NCBI GenBank assembly: GCA_013396635.1
Contig: WBMW01002341.1
Location: 1,010,268-1,074,267 of the forward strand
Reading direction: 5' to 3'
Length of the DNA: 64,000 nt
DNA from: Penelope pileata
Taxonomy: Eukaryota > Chordata > Aves > Galliformes > Cracidae
Both the position numbers and the translations under genes were made by a program. The notes under the pieces are model-generated. The model saw only the letters and a program-made list of their open reading frames with translations, did not search any database and was not told where the DNA came from. Of the stretch, positions 11,392 through 23,060 are shown in pieces (the first letter of the stretch is position 1; every line of letters starts with the position of its first letter).

Positions 11392-11613
11392 TGCTCTTCG
11401 CTTATACATAAATATATTTTATATGACTGTTCTTCTAAACCAAGTAGTATAAAAGTGTTCATGTTTAAAAACATCAACTGATACTGCATACGTTGCTGTG
11501 ACGTATTTTCAACTTGCTTTAAGCATCCTGCTAAGTTTTGATGGGGAGAGATAATGTTGATTGACTTATTGTAAACACTCAGATTGAAAGGATAGAAAGC
11601 ACCCTTGTCAGGT

Positions 11614-11703
11614 TTCTTTCCCTTCCTTCCTTCCTGTCCTCCCTCCCTTCCTTTCTCTCTCTCTTTCCCTCTTCTTTCCTTCCTTCTTTCTTTCTCTCTT
11701 TTG
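11614..11703 (+). repeat. CT-rich (CCTT/CTTT) microsatellite
   Basis: About 90 bp of almost pure pyrimidine on the plus strand consists of mixed CCTT, CCCT and CTTT units, so the minus (MMRN1 sense) strand is pure purine. Runs of this type can form triplex (H-DNA) structures and are length-variable. The long Arg/Glu/Lys-rich minus-strand frames across it are artefacts of the repeat. Confidence 0.95.
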
Positions 11704-11827
11704 GTCTGTTGCATGGGAGACCAGATTTTGGCTTCAGCAACTTCTCTTGAACTCCACTAGATGACTCAGGAGACCTCTTAACTTTTTGATACTGGTGGTA
11801 TTGACATGAGTCAGCAATGTGTAAAGC

Positions 11828-12424
11828 CAACCATATCCAGGACTGTATCAAAAGAAATGTGGCCAAAGGGCTGAGGGAGTTGATACTCCCCCTCTACTGT
11901 GTTCTCTTGAGATCTCACCTGGAGTACTGCAGCAGGAGCTCAGGGGCCTGCAGCACCAGAGGGACATGAACCTGTTGAAGCAAATCCAGAGAAGGGCTGC
12001 AAGGACCATCAGAGGGCTGGAGCAGCTCTCCAACGAAGAAAGTCTGAGAGAATTGGAGTTATTCAGCCTGGAGAAGGCTCCAGGGAGACCTTACTGAGGT
12101 CTTCCAGTACATAAAAGGGACTTAAAGGTGGGGACAGACTCTTTAACAAGGAGTGTAGCAACAGGACAAGAGGTAATTATTTTAAACTGAAAGAAGGGAG
12201 ATTTAGATTAAATGTTAGCAATAAATTCTTTCTTAGAGGGAAGGAATAGGTAGCCCAGAAAAGCTGTGAACGTGCCATCCTTGGAAGTGTTCAAGGCCAG
12301 ACTGGATGGGGCTTTGCACAACCTGATCTAGCGAGAGGTGTCCCTGCCTGTGGCAGAGGGGTTGAAACTAGATGATTTTTAAGGTCCCTTCTAACCCAAA
12401 CCATTCTATGATTCTATGAATCTA
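11828..12424 (+). mobile_element. CR1 LINE 3' fragment
   Basis: This plus-strand copy of about 600 bp runs from the end of the reverse-transcriptase frame (GTACTGCAGCAGGAGCTCAG; CCAGAGAAGGGCTGCAAGGA) through the 3' UTR (TTCAAGGCCAGACTGGATGG; AGGTGTCCCTGCCTGTGGCA). It ends in the canonical tail CCATTCTATGATTCTATGAA. The intact tail suggests a younger copy than that at 10965. Confidence 0.95.
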
Positions 12425-13527
12425 TAATAAACTCTGTATCTCCAAATGAACATCAGGCATCTTTCTGAAATATTAACTATACTTCAAACAGAAGTTATAA
12501 ACTTGAATTAGAATTGGTTGATTTTCTATATTCACTACTCATCTTCCTTAGTTCTGAAATGCGTGAATCTACTAATCTCAGCTGAAATAAAAATTCAATA
12601 TAATAACTGAATGTGACCATAGGCAAAAATCAGATTGGAAGATCTGCTTCACATGCTGATTGGAAAAACAAACCTGGACAGCCTGTGAAAAGTGCACCTG
12701 ATACTATAGTATAGTAAGTGATGGTAAAAAAAAGTTATAGGATATGTTTTCAATCCTGAGAAACAGCTGACTTGTTTATGCTCAAGTATCAGGTAGGGGG
12801 AGTTGCACCTTTTGTTTCACCATTTGTTTCATGTTTTTTTTTCAGGATTCAGGGTCCTGACATTTTGTCCTGCATATTACAAAATAGAAATTCTACTCCC
12901 ATCATTCATTTCCTTTTTTTTGTATGTACAGAGCTGAAACTTTGGACTGTGAATACCCTCTGTGTCTCATCCAAGTTTTTATTTACTGCTGCGACCATTT
13001 GTGTATCCTGCTTTGTGCTGCAAAAATTAGTTCACAGTTTCTACTTAGCTAGCACTTAAGCAATCAATTTTGGCAATAAAAAAGCTTTCTTGTTGCATAC
13101 CACATAAGATCTTTCACACCTTACTTTACTATGTTTGGAGCACCTCAAAATAATCAAACTTTCCCACAGATGGAATTTAGACTTTTGAGAAGATATCCAT
13201 TAGCCTGCTTTAAGAATCATGCAGTAAAACATAATTGAAAAACAAGTCAAACTTCTCTTTGACACTTTAAGCGTCTTAATTCTACATTTATCCCTCTGGA
13301 ATATAAATTTGTTTTCCATCATCTAATTGGTCCAGAGTACAGAATCATTAAGCTAATTCTTGTCTAGTTTACTGACAGTGCTTCTCAAGTGACCTTCCAT
13401 GGTACTGGGTTTGCTGTTTTGCTGTTTTATTAGTTGTTTTCTAATCTAAAGAAAAGGAGAGCGCGATGTGTCAGTGACTACTTCACTTTGAGAAATGCTG
13501 ACCAAAAAAAAAAAGCGTCTCTTAAAA

Positions 13528-13539
<12 letters not shown>

Positions 13540-13563
<24 letters not shown>

Positions 13564-13586
13564 CCCATACAAATTCCNAAAAAAAA
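13540..13586 (+). repeat. A-tract with one ambiguous base
   Basis: An uninterrupted A run of over 20 bases is followed by CCCATACAAATTCC, an N at about 13578, and a second short A-run. The N and the homopolymer mark a place where the assembled sequence and its length should not be trusted. The run lies about 60 bp before the mariner element. Confidence 0.9.
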
Positions 13587-13645
13587 GATCCCATTCCAAT
13601 TCCATGGACAAAGGTTGTTCTCTTTAATCTCTTTACACATCTCTT

Positions 13646-14173
13646 TGCTCTGAAAGTAATGCCTCCTATTTATTTCCATGGAAACTACAACAGATACAAA
13701 GAGCACAATAACACTACTTGATAGAATTCTCAGCTACAAAAAACTATTTTTCAACATAGTCACCACCAGCAGCTGTGCATGTTCACCAGCACTGAACAAG
13801 AGCCTGCATGCTACGCCCTTACAAATCTGCACCAGCAGAGGTGACCCACTGTCGCTGTCACCACTACTGAAACACAGAACCCACCACCTCACATCCACTG
13901 TTTGGTCTCCATCAAGATTCAGCAAATATTGATAAATGTCAATGGGTGCCATTTTTTCTGCCTGGAGGAATTCAATTCCACTCTTTTGCTTCATCCGCAC
14001 TTCCATGTCAGACACCATTGGGTCAGAGTGCCCCTCTGCTGCCACCTGTGGCACAGCAACAAAATGGAATAAAGCATTGGTGGGAAGGTTCAGCCTCTAC
14101 TGCCATACCACCAACATCCACCTCTGATGTTGTGGGCCAACAGAATAAAGTAGGAGGCATTACTTTCGGAGCA
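13646..14173 (-). mobile_element. Galluhop-like mariner, internally deleted
   Basis: The 528-bp element is bounded by 23-bp terminal inverted repeats sharing the core GAAAGTAATGCCTCCTA (left, 13652-13668) and TAGGAGGCATTACTTTC (right, 14151-14167). The arms match at 22 of 23 positions. The minus-strand frame at 13734-14054 retains part of the mariner transposase N-terminal DNA-binding region (for example KSGIEFLQAEKMAP, then GDQTVDV and FSSGDSDSG). The catalytic DDD region is absent. It is therefore a non-autonomous derivative of the Galluhop/Mariner1_GG type known from galliforms. No clear TA target duplication remains at the edges. Confidence 0.87.
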
Positions 14174-16849
14174 GCCTCATAATGTTCTTTAGCCAGCATT
14201 TCTTATTTACCTTCATTAAATGGTTAAATTGTCTCACTAGTTGCCTTGTACCTGATTTGCCACTTACTCATGCAGAACTGTGTCTTTATTCCATCACTAA
14301 TCGATTTCTGTGGAGCTCTTGAACAAGAAGAGCCAAAGTCCATGAAATTCAAGGTGATTTTTTTTTCCTCTTTATCTAGGGTGTTACTTACCAGGAGTGT
14401 AATACAGAATAGATGTTTTGAGACTTATCAGGAAAATTGTCTTTTGAATCTCTTGCATTCTTTACCTGGCAACACAAACAATGCCTTTGGAAAACACATG
14501 GGGACACCTTGCTGCTGTTTTTTTCCTTGCCATGTCTATTCTAGGAACTAGAGTGACAAATTTGTTTTTTTTTTGTTGTTTTTTTTGGTTTTTTTTAAAG
14601 CATTAGATATATTTGGATTTGTGAGAACACATTTTCTGTGCAAATTTGAACAGATGTTTATGGTGAACCTTAAATGAAATGCTGTAAAAAAAAGTACAGC
14701 TTGCAGCAGCTGGGAACTAAACCTTAACACTTTGTCCAGTTGGTTAAAATAATCCTGATCTATGCAATGGGGCAGAGAAATATCAAATAGAGATGAAAAA
14801 CAATCTGTCCTTAATCCTCACTCTTTCCACAGCAGATGAAACGAAAAGCAAGAGCAAAGATAATCATAAGCACTAATGCAGTGAGTGGTGTAATGAGATC
14901 AGTGGAAACCTTTATCTTCATTGAAATATCTCAGAAATCATATGCATAATAGTGCCTTACCTGAATCTGATCATAGAAAAGATAAATAACCAAACTCTGA
15001 GGAGACTAAGAGAAAAAGGTGCTTGGACTTTTCCCCTTTTACAGGTACCTTGTGAGTGTCTCAAAAGCAACATGGGTGGAGAGGCGTTTTTTTGCTTTAC
15101 ACTGCTGCGTTTCCTGCACTATTGAAAACAGTCTGTCATGACTCTTCCAAACCATCATTGCTGAAAGGCTGTCTGAGAGAATCAAAACTATGGATTTTGT
15201 TATTTCCAGAATTTGTCTAGTTTTCAGAAATTTTGTCACCTACAGTCTAGAATTGCATGAGCACACGCTTACTATCCCTTCTGCCCGTGAAAGACAAAAT
15301 ATCCTACAGAGCCGCTCCAGGAGGCGGTACAAGCTAGGTCTCCCTCAATGATTCCTTCCAGGTACAGGATTAGGATGCGAACAATGCAGAAGTTCACATT
15401 TTCAAAGACCTTTTTATTCTTTCTGCACATGGGACATCAGCAATGGGACAGACTTATTCAATGCATTAGATATTTGATATAAACTGATATAAACAAGATG
15501 TCTGTTGCCCTATGCCAGTATTACAGTATGGCATACGATACTATGTAATCTGCATGATGCAGTATGGTTTTTGCTACTTCACACCAGCACTGTTTCCTAT
15601 TAGCTGCGTTACTGCAGTGCTCAGCAGAAAACAGAACCAACCCCTATATACTTGTACCATGCATCATTATGGAACTGCATAATGATGTCCTTTGCCACTG
15701 CTTATTCTGTGGATGAAATAGCAGTAAAGTAGCAAATACCAGAACCTGAATTATTGATTTTTATATATTTTTCTTAAGGACTGCAACGGGAATAACACTG
15801 CATTCAGCATATGCAGGGAAATTAGATTGTGGACTCATAGCAATACTTCAGAAATATGTTCAAGATGCAAAATATGTTCAAGACGCTACTGGCAAAGGGG
15901 GTATCATTGTAAATGTCTTCTACATGGCAGGAGTACAACATTGTGAAAGCAAAGCACTATCAAACATCTTCTGACATTTAGCCACCAAGGCCACCTGAGT
16001 ACCAGTGTAAGCATTTTCTCTTCCAGGTCCCAGTGAATACACCTAATGAGGCAGAAATGTTAGTCATGCATGAGTTTTAATTGTTGTGAAATGCACAGTG
16101 ATGCAAAATCTTAAGAAATCCATTTAAGAATTTTTCTCTCCGCTCCATTAAAAAGTGACACAATCGAAAGAGACTAAACCTTACATTAGCCAGGCAGTTA
16201 AACCAGGATTCTATGTTTTTTCTGTATTTGAACCACGTGTTGAGTTTAACCGTTCATTTCAATTTACTGGTACACTAGAAATTCTATCAGGCTGATATAA
16301 GCAGAAGCAATTTCTGGGGAGAAATCCAGAGCTCTGGCCCTGAGAATGAAATAATTCAGTGCTTCTACCACATGTGACAGCTAAGTGGATCTGTCCCTGG
16401 TGTTGACTTCAAAAAAAGGTGTTCTGTGCTCAGTAATGAAATACTATCACCTCACTACTACATATGGTAAGAGCAAGGGAAGAGCCTTAATGGATTCGTA
16501 AATAGAAAATTTTAAATATACACATACTAAGAGTAATACAAAGTCATTCAACAGTGCATAGGTAATGTTGACTTATAGCCTAAATGAATGTCTTCTGCAT
16601 TCAGAAGCTGCCTTAAATAAAATTGTATTCAGAATGGAATGAGGAGCGTACTAGCCTCAAGACTCAGCCTTAAATAATGGTAGGACTACGGAATGAATCT
16701 AAGCCATTTTATATAGCAAAATACTGCAACTCTCTCCTCTCCACAGGCTGAAAAAGATGCATCTCACATGAGCTCATCTGAGAACATGTCATCAATTGTC
16801 TTCTTTGACACCAAATTGATGCTTACATTTAATTTTACTAAACTTTGGG

Positions 16850-16850
16850 N
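16850..16850. other. ambiguous base (N)
   Basis: A single N lies inside otherwise normal intron sequence (ACTTTGGG-N-ATTGCTTTAG). It affects no coding exon. Confidence 0.95.
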
Positions 16851-19079
16851 ATTGCTTTAGCTCATGCTTGCAAGCCCCTTGACAGGAACATTCTCTGAAG
16901 GCTAAACATTGCACTTGTGCCTAGAGGTGTGGTCAAGTAGAAAACTAGTAGGAATAGGAAAGTCAGTATCTTTAGATTCTGCTGAGATAGTTTTTCCATG
17001 GAAGGTCAACAAAATAGAACCCAAAAGCTTGAGGCTTCTCTAGGAATAATTTCTTCCACATGCCATTCAGAAACTGGGAAGTATGTACCGTTCTGACATT
17101 TTCATGGGAATTTTTTGCCCACAAAAGAATGAACTAGAAAAACTTATTTTCAAATCTAGTTCTAGGAAATGTGATGTGTGTACATAATGTCATTCTCAGG
17201 TAATCTAGGACAGAGCTAACTGAGGGAATTCCTTGCATAATCAAGCCAATAGGGCACATAACCTCCTTCAGAAAGAGGGTATTTGGGTAATTTATCTTGT
17301 ACAATCTGACAGCCCTGAAGACTTTCCGAAGTACATTTATCACATTTTAATTTTTTAAAGGTTCATTTTGATTTTTCTTACTATTCTCTCTTCCTGACCT
17401 CTTCATTTTTTTCCTTCTATATGGTACCTTTTAACATCAGCATTTCTGCACATATGTTAGCACGATGGGTTGCCATAAAGAATCGCAGAGTCATGCAGTT
17501 TCTAAAAGGTCATCTGAAAATGTTTGGAATACAGACTATAACCAAAAAGTTGCTTTAATTCAAAATAAAACCCAAAAGCAAGCTTTTCTTCCCAATTTCC
17601 TCAGAAGTAGTACACTTTACAACTACAAAATCTTCTATCGACTTACTCATGCTGCACTCAGGCATTAAGTAAACTTCAAAGAAAGCTGTATGTATTTGTT
17701 GGAAGTCTTACAGCATCTCTTTCACTTTATTTGCAATAAAGACGCAAAATAAGAAAAAACATGCTAGAAATTGATGTAGCGTGTAGCCAATAACAGCAGC
17801 ATATAATAAATAAAATAGCTGTGCTTTTATGCATAGTTTCTCAGCAGTAGTTTTCCAGGTGCTTCCCAGCAGTGATCAGTAACACTGAACACACCAGACT
17901 TGGCATTTTTTCCATGACTTCACTGAAAAAATTGAATTGCAAGAGACCTTATTACTCATCCAGATCTAATTCATAGGGAAGGGGAGAAAGAACAGTGGAG
18001 TGACTTAAGCCACAGTTTGTCAGTGATAAAACTGAAAGAAAAGCTCAGAATACCCTATCTGACTGTGAAAACACTTGTGTGCAGCAGGAGGACTAGGCTT
18101 CTAAGGCAAGAATCTTAACATGAAGAGGATCAAGTCACACCTAGAACAGTTTGAGGAAGAGTGGTGATTCAGTATTTCGTTTTGTGATGAGGTTTCATGC
18201 TGCTAATCGTGACACTGATATGCAACCTTGCTTTATGCTTAACTTCCTCAATGCACTCAAACAAAGTAAGACCTTCATGCATGTTGCACAGTGTGTTGTT
18301 CCTTGACTGCTCATGAAATAAGGCACCACACAAAACTGCTTACTTTTCCTCTCCTCAATTGCAACCACATCCTATTGTGATAAATAAGAGAACCTTTTCA
18401 CCAGAGACTGATCTTTTGCTTTCTACATTTCACATCTCACGTAAAAGGTAGAAATTCACAGTTTTTCTGAAGATTACTTTCATTGGAATACTATTCTTTG
18501 GAAAACCTGAGGAAGTTAAAGCTTATTATATTTTGAGACTTATTTAAATGGAGTTACAGGTATAAGCTCCAATAGAGAAAATCCGTTTAACTCAGGTTAT
18601 CTCAGACACTGCCAAAAACTAATGTGTTGTAACAGACAACATTCACTTTTGAATAAGTATGCTAGAAAAGTTATCTGGGAAACACAGATTCTTACCAGGT
18701 ATCTCTTTCAAGCTGAGGTAGGGAAATCCTTTCATTTTTGTCTTTCTGGCATCACTTCACTTATGCACGATCCAAGACGTGGGTCAACGGGAATCTTGTA
18801 TTTGACTTGGAGGAGCACTAGCTCACAGTCTCACATTGCAAAATAACTGTAGGAGTATTTCTAAGGGATAGTTTATTCTTTTTTGTGTTATTTTAAGAGA
18901 AAGTTTTTCCACATTTTGCATGTTAGCATTTGTTCAGTACTACCAAAAGAAGAAATCTACATTCTGAAAGCCCACTATCCATAAGCAGTATGGGAAAAAC
19001 ACCAGTCTCTTGTGTATTCCAGTTTGATTTCTAGTTTCTAATTACATATCAGTAAGTGAAGCTTGCAACATCTCCAAAG

Positions 19080-19165
19080 TCAGTATTAACATCCCCTTTT
19101 AGAACTGAAGACATGGAAGCACAAAGAAAATAGAATGTTCAGAGCTATAAAGCTAGACAGTACAA
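19080..19165 (+). repeat. possible MIR-like SINE fragment
   Basis: ATCCCCTTTTAGAACTGAAG, ACATGGAAGCACAAAG and AGCTATAAAGCTAGACAG follow the order of a MIR core ('atccccattttacagatgaggaaactgaggcacagag ... cacacagctag'). It is weak and strongly diverged, and is listed as a possibility only. Confidence 0.35.
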
Positions 19166-19727
19166 TGTGATATACTCTGTTAACGTCAGCTATTGTGTGT
19201 TAAGTTACACAGTTCTGAATGTGCATTCACCTGCAACACTATTTGCAGTGAGTTTTTTATCACAGAATATAATGTTTCTAGTTGTCATACATTATGCTAT
19301 TTTATATCTTTAATTGCTTATAATTTCAGATTAGTGGAGAGTATTACAAACAATTTCTAGTAGAATGAAATCTTGCATTTTAAATTTGTTTTACCCACAG
19401 GAAAGAAAGCAAGAGAAATTTACTGTGAACAAAACAGGGAGGTATCTATTGTAGTCCTTTCCTATGTATATGTGGTAATGACTTCCCTGTTGGTTTTGAA
19501 ATAAGTACCACAAGGAATTAAATACTGCAGCCTTTACTCTGTCACAACTGTATGCTTTTGACTGAGTAAATGCTGCAGGTTTGGTCCCCCACTTGTTTCT
19601 TGATTGTCTTAGTTTAGCTCAGAAAACAGTTTTACTCAAATTACTAGGACTCTTACCAATTATTTCACCAGGAAAAGGAAGTTAACCAACAGAAAGAAAT
19701 GAAGAAAAAATGAATAATTTTCCTTAC

Positions 19728-20257
19728 TTTCCTCTGGTAGTTTCAAAGCCAGATAGCTTAGAGTTGTCATCCCTTTGGGTGTTGGTGATACCAGGGCTGT
19801 GGGATGACTGCTTGGAAGATCTGTTCGCTATAGCTGTATCCTGGTTTGTAGTGACCTCCCTCTTGAGAGGGGCCTTTCTTGCATTGCTCCCTAAGCTTCT
19901 CATCTTATCTTTGTTAGAGTTCCCATCGCTGTATCCATTTGACTGGCTTGCAGGGATAGAAGTTGTAGAATTGGAGGCTTTCTTCAGTGCTTTCATTCCC
20001 AGAGTCTTGCCTGAAGATGCAGAAGTGGGTACCTGTGATGTACTCTCCTCTGCAGCTTGGATTTCAGAATGGGGTGACCCTGCAGTTGTCCCTGCATTTG
20101 CAGACCTATGCATTACAGTTGGTGATGGAGTCAAGTCTGAGTCACTTGTCAGGGTTTCACCACTCTCATCTGCCATCCAGAGCTTTCCCAGAATATTAAA
20201 TCCAATGCTGCCACTCTGTAAGTGCAATAGGAGCAACAAAAAGATTACCTCCTTCAT
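19728..20257 (-). CDS. MMRN1: MMRN1 exon 1: signal peptide and N-terminal region
   Basis: This is the first coding exon of multimerin-1. The ATG at 20255-20257 has A at -3 and an in-frame TAG 21 bases upstream, so the start is well fixed. Residues 1-19 (MKEVIFLLLLLHLQSGSIG) form a signal peptide. Residues 20-176 are rich in Ser, Thr, Asn and Lys with no Cys, and have N-glycosylation sequons at N96-S-T and N145-R-S. The exon ends AGAGGAAA|GTAAGG at 19728 (phase 2), and its two leftover bases complete Lys177 with the first base of exon 2 at 5509. A disordered, poorly conserved N-terminal region before the EMI domain is usual for multimerin-1. Human multimerin-1 carries an RGD in this region; none is present here. 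The protein is secreted and stored in platelets or thrombocytes and endothelium in known species. Confidence 0.93.
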
Positions 20258-20400
20258 TTTGCTGGTTTTTAAGTTCTACAGGATGTCTCACATTTGTTTC
20301 CCAAGCAAGAGCCCTGTAGCTTCTCCCTCCTCCTGAGCTGCTACTCATATAGCAGAGCCCACCCATAGAATGCCCTGCAGGCCTTTATGTTCTATAGAAA
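20258..20400 (-). promoter_or_regulatory. MMRN1: MMRN1 5' UTR and proximal promoter
   Basis: The region upstream of the MMRN1 start contains, on the minus strand, a TATA-like GCTATATGAG (around 20344-20353) about 90 bp before the ATG. That would place a start site near 20320 and give a short unspliced leader. Further up is a GTTTCCTTTC element (an ETS-type GGAA core on the other strand). There is no CpG island, in contrast to the SNCA end. The assignment rests on position and motif only. Confidence 0.45.
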
Positions 20401-22588
20401 GGAAACAGGTTTTGGTGTTTCAAAACTGAGGAAGTCTGGTTTCCTGTTTCTGTGGATTCCCCTGCAACCTATGACCCCTTGGAGAGCAGGAACATGACAG
20501 CCTTTGTGAAAGGAAGAAAAGTTTCTGCAGAAGGTACAGGATAAAAGTTCATGACACAATAGAAATGTGGAAAAATACATGCTGTGAGGTAATCCTGAGG
20601 GATAAAAGGTGAAATCATTAGGTAATTTTCCTTTCACATGTACATGACCAGAGAGCAAAAGTGACTTGTCACCTGTGCACTTTGGATGGTGTGTACTTGT
20701 GACCTTGTTATTGTAAAAAGGCTCGGAAAAAATTGTGCTGCATAAAGCTCAAAGTTTGTCTTTTTTGCTTTGAATACTTAAGCACACTAATGCCAGAAGT
20801 AGGAAATGTTGAAGAATAGCTTGTACAAGCCTTCGAATGCAATCACTTACCTGTAGGTCACTGGCCATTTATATCACATCCTGGTCCTATAGCATTGCTC
20901 TCAAAGTTGAAAACATTTTGAATGCTGTCTCTGAAGAAATATTGGAATCAAGTCCTAAGCTAATGCAGCAACCCAGAGGAATGCTCAGAGCCTTCAATGG
21001 GGTGGGGGGGGAGGGGCAGGGAACAATTCAGAATTTCCTATTGTGTGGTTAAAAGATAAACTGGAGTTTGACAGAGAAAGTGATTCAGATGAGAAAATTT
21101 TTCATGGACTATCCTGTTCAGGAACCCTGTGACACTGATGATAACAAGGCTCTTTACTACCAAGGAAAAATAGTCATGTGTTCAAGCTGCCAATATTGAT
21201 GTTGCCCACAGACTTGCTTTTGAAGCCTTTTGTACTTTTGCTGGAATGTAGAGCACATGCAGAGTATTTTCACAGAATCATCACTGATGATTATATCAGA
21301 AGGCACCACTGAGCCCATCTGGTCCAAATTCTTCTCAAGCAGGGCCACCATAACAGGTTGCCCAAGACCACATCCAGGTGACTTTTGAAGATCCCCAAAG
21401 AGACCCCACCACCTCTCTGGGTAACCTGTGCCAACACTTGGTCACACACATAGTAAATACCTTATTCCTCCCCAGGTGCAGGACTTGTGCACTTCCCTTT
21501 GTGGAACTTGATATGACATTCCTATCACCTCACTTCTCCAGGATGCGGAGGTCCCTCTGGATGGCAGCATGACCCTCTGATGCATCAGGCACTTCTTCCA
21601 GTTTGTTTGTTTTTAAATCTGCTGTCTTCCTGAGGGTACAACTCTGTCCCACTATCCAGGTCATTAATGAAGATGGACCTTACAGTACTCCTAGACTAAA
21701 TGGAGATGCCTACTTGAGGATGATCAAAACAGCTCTTTGGACACTGGTTTACTGGCTGTCTTGATTAGGTGCTCAGTTTTGTTGGTTGCACAACAGAATC
21801 TAGTGTCATTTCAGATCCTCCTGGATACAAGAAACGTTTATACAGTCCTGGTAGAGATGGCATATGTTCTATGGGATAGAATGCATCCTATCCTTTGGGG
21901 GCAGGATACCTGAGAGCATTTCAAGTGGTGTTAGAAGCTTACAAACTGGAGTTTAGACACCTAGTTCAAATGAGACCTGTATTTACAGACCTCTAAATCG
22001 ATACCTCTAAATCTAGCTCAATCCCACCCAAAGACAAGACTGAAAGGAATATCCTGAATCACTGAGTCAATTCCTTCCCTTTTATAGCACTATAAATTTC
22101 TGCAACATCTTCCATTAAACTTAAGATCCATCTTAAGGTTGTTTTGGGGGCATTTTTCCTACCTCTTTTACTCTCAGGTTGTTTCAGTGTCTCACAGACA
22201 AATAAGTTATTTTCACAATGGAGGCTGAGTACTACACAATGCTGTTCTAAACCAGCATTAATTGCCACCTAAACATAATATTAGAAACTCTACATAGAGG
22301 AATGATCAGAGTGAGATGGATGTTCAGTATAAAGAGTGAAAACATCAGGAGTATTTCTCTATTTTCCTCATTCATAGTAAAAATCTTTAACATTTTTTGT
22401 GCATAGGACACAGACAGTCTAATGAGCAATCTCATTTAAAGCATACGTGCTTCTCTTTCTGAGCTCCATACTTGAGATTTTGAATTAAAACCATTACCCT
22501 GTATTAGCATTTGTCATCTCATATTTTTAGAAATCCCAAGAGGTGAATTAAGTCTTGACTGTACTTGCAAATTAAATGCAAGTTGGCT
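20400..22588. other. intergenic region upstream of MMRN1
   Basis: No gene was seen. It contains a G-rich tract at about 20999-21023 (GGGGTGGGGGGGGAGGGGCA and a further GGG run) and an old CR1 at 21266-21760. The remainder is unique sequence. Open frames here are short and carry no family signature. Confidence 0.75.
21266..21760 (-). mobile_element. old CR1 LINE fragment
   Basis: On the plus strand the copy begins CACAGAATCATCACTGATGA and passes AGGGCCACCATAACAGGTTG, then AGGTGCAGGACTTGTGCACT, then CTCTGGATGGCAGCATGACC, then TATCCAGGTCATTAATGAAG. This is the reverse-complement order of a CR1 3' region ('caggactttgcacttccctttgttgaacttc ... aggtccctctgaatggcagc ... ccaggtcattgatgaagatg'). It is well diverged, so an older insertion than those in MMRN1 intron 1. 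Confidence 0.88.
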
Positions 22589-23060
22589 GTTCTGGTTTCA
22601 GCTGGCAGGCCGGGAAACCCCACACAGCCACTCGCTCACCCCCCCACCTCCTCCCAGCTGAGTGGAGAAATAAGGTAGAACTCGGGGGTTGAGATAAAAA
22701 CTATTTACTAACAGAAAGAGGAAAATAGAGTACAATAACAGTAATGATAATTATTTACAAAACAAGTGATTGTACAAAGCAATCGCTCACCGACCGCGAC
22801 CGATGCTCAGCCAATCCCCAAGCAAACGGGCCCTCCCCGCTCACTTCCCTTCCTTATATTACATGATGTCATATGCTATGGAATATCCCTTTGGTCAGTT
22901 TGGGTCAGCTGCCCTGGTCCTGTCCCCTCCCGGTTCCCGGCTCCTTATGCCTTCTAACTGCTTCACTGAGGAACAAAATATGTCCTTGGCTGTGTTCAAC
23001 ACTGCCCGGTGTTATCAGTTTTGTTTCTCTTCTGAAAACAAAACAACTTCATAACAGACA
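22589..23060 (-). mobile_element. avian ERV solo LTR
   Basis: The 472-bp element has TG...CA ends. On the plus strand it begins TGTTCTGGTTTCAGCTGGCA, then CAGCCACTCGCTCACC, then GGGGTTGAGATAAAAACTAT. It continues to ATATGCTATGGAATATCCCT and TTGGTCAGTTTGGGTCAGCT and ends CATAACAGACA. This is the reverse complement of a well-known bird retroviral LTR (U3 with AGCTGACCCAAACTGACCAA; 3' end with the GAGCGAGTGGCTG block). A TATA-like AATATAAGG lies at about 22853-22859 on the minus strand. No internal retroviral sequence adjoins it and no target-site duplication is obvious. Its transcriptional direction is toward MMRN1, about 2.3 kb upstream of the MMRN1 ATG. Confidence 0.88.

Larger units (their letters stand above)
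5510..19727 (-). other. MMRN1: MMRN1 intron 1
   Basis: This phase-2 intron of 14.2 kb runs from donor GTAAGG at 19727 to acceptor CTTACAG at 5510. It holds four CR1 LINE copies (6827, 8417, 10965, 11828), a Galluhop-like mariner remnant (13646), a CT-rich microsatellite (11614), an A-tract with an ambiguous base (13540), an isolated CpG-rich patch (10025) and a probable MIR near 5645. From about 14200 to 19700 I see only unique AT-rich DNA, one ambiguous base (16850) and weak MIR-like traces near 17990 and 19080. Confidence 0.9.

Noticed and set aside
11373..11866. Arg/Glu/Lys-rich minus-strand ORFs of 95-113 codons
   Set aside because: The charged repeat is a direct translation of the CT-rich microsatellite.
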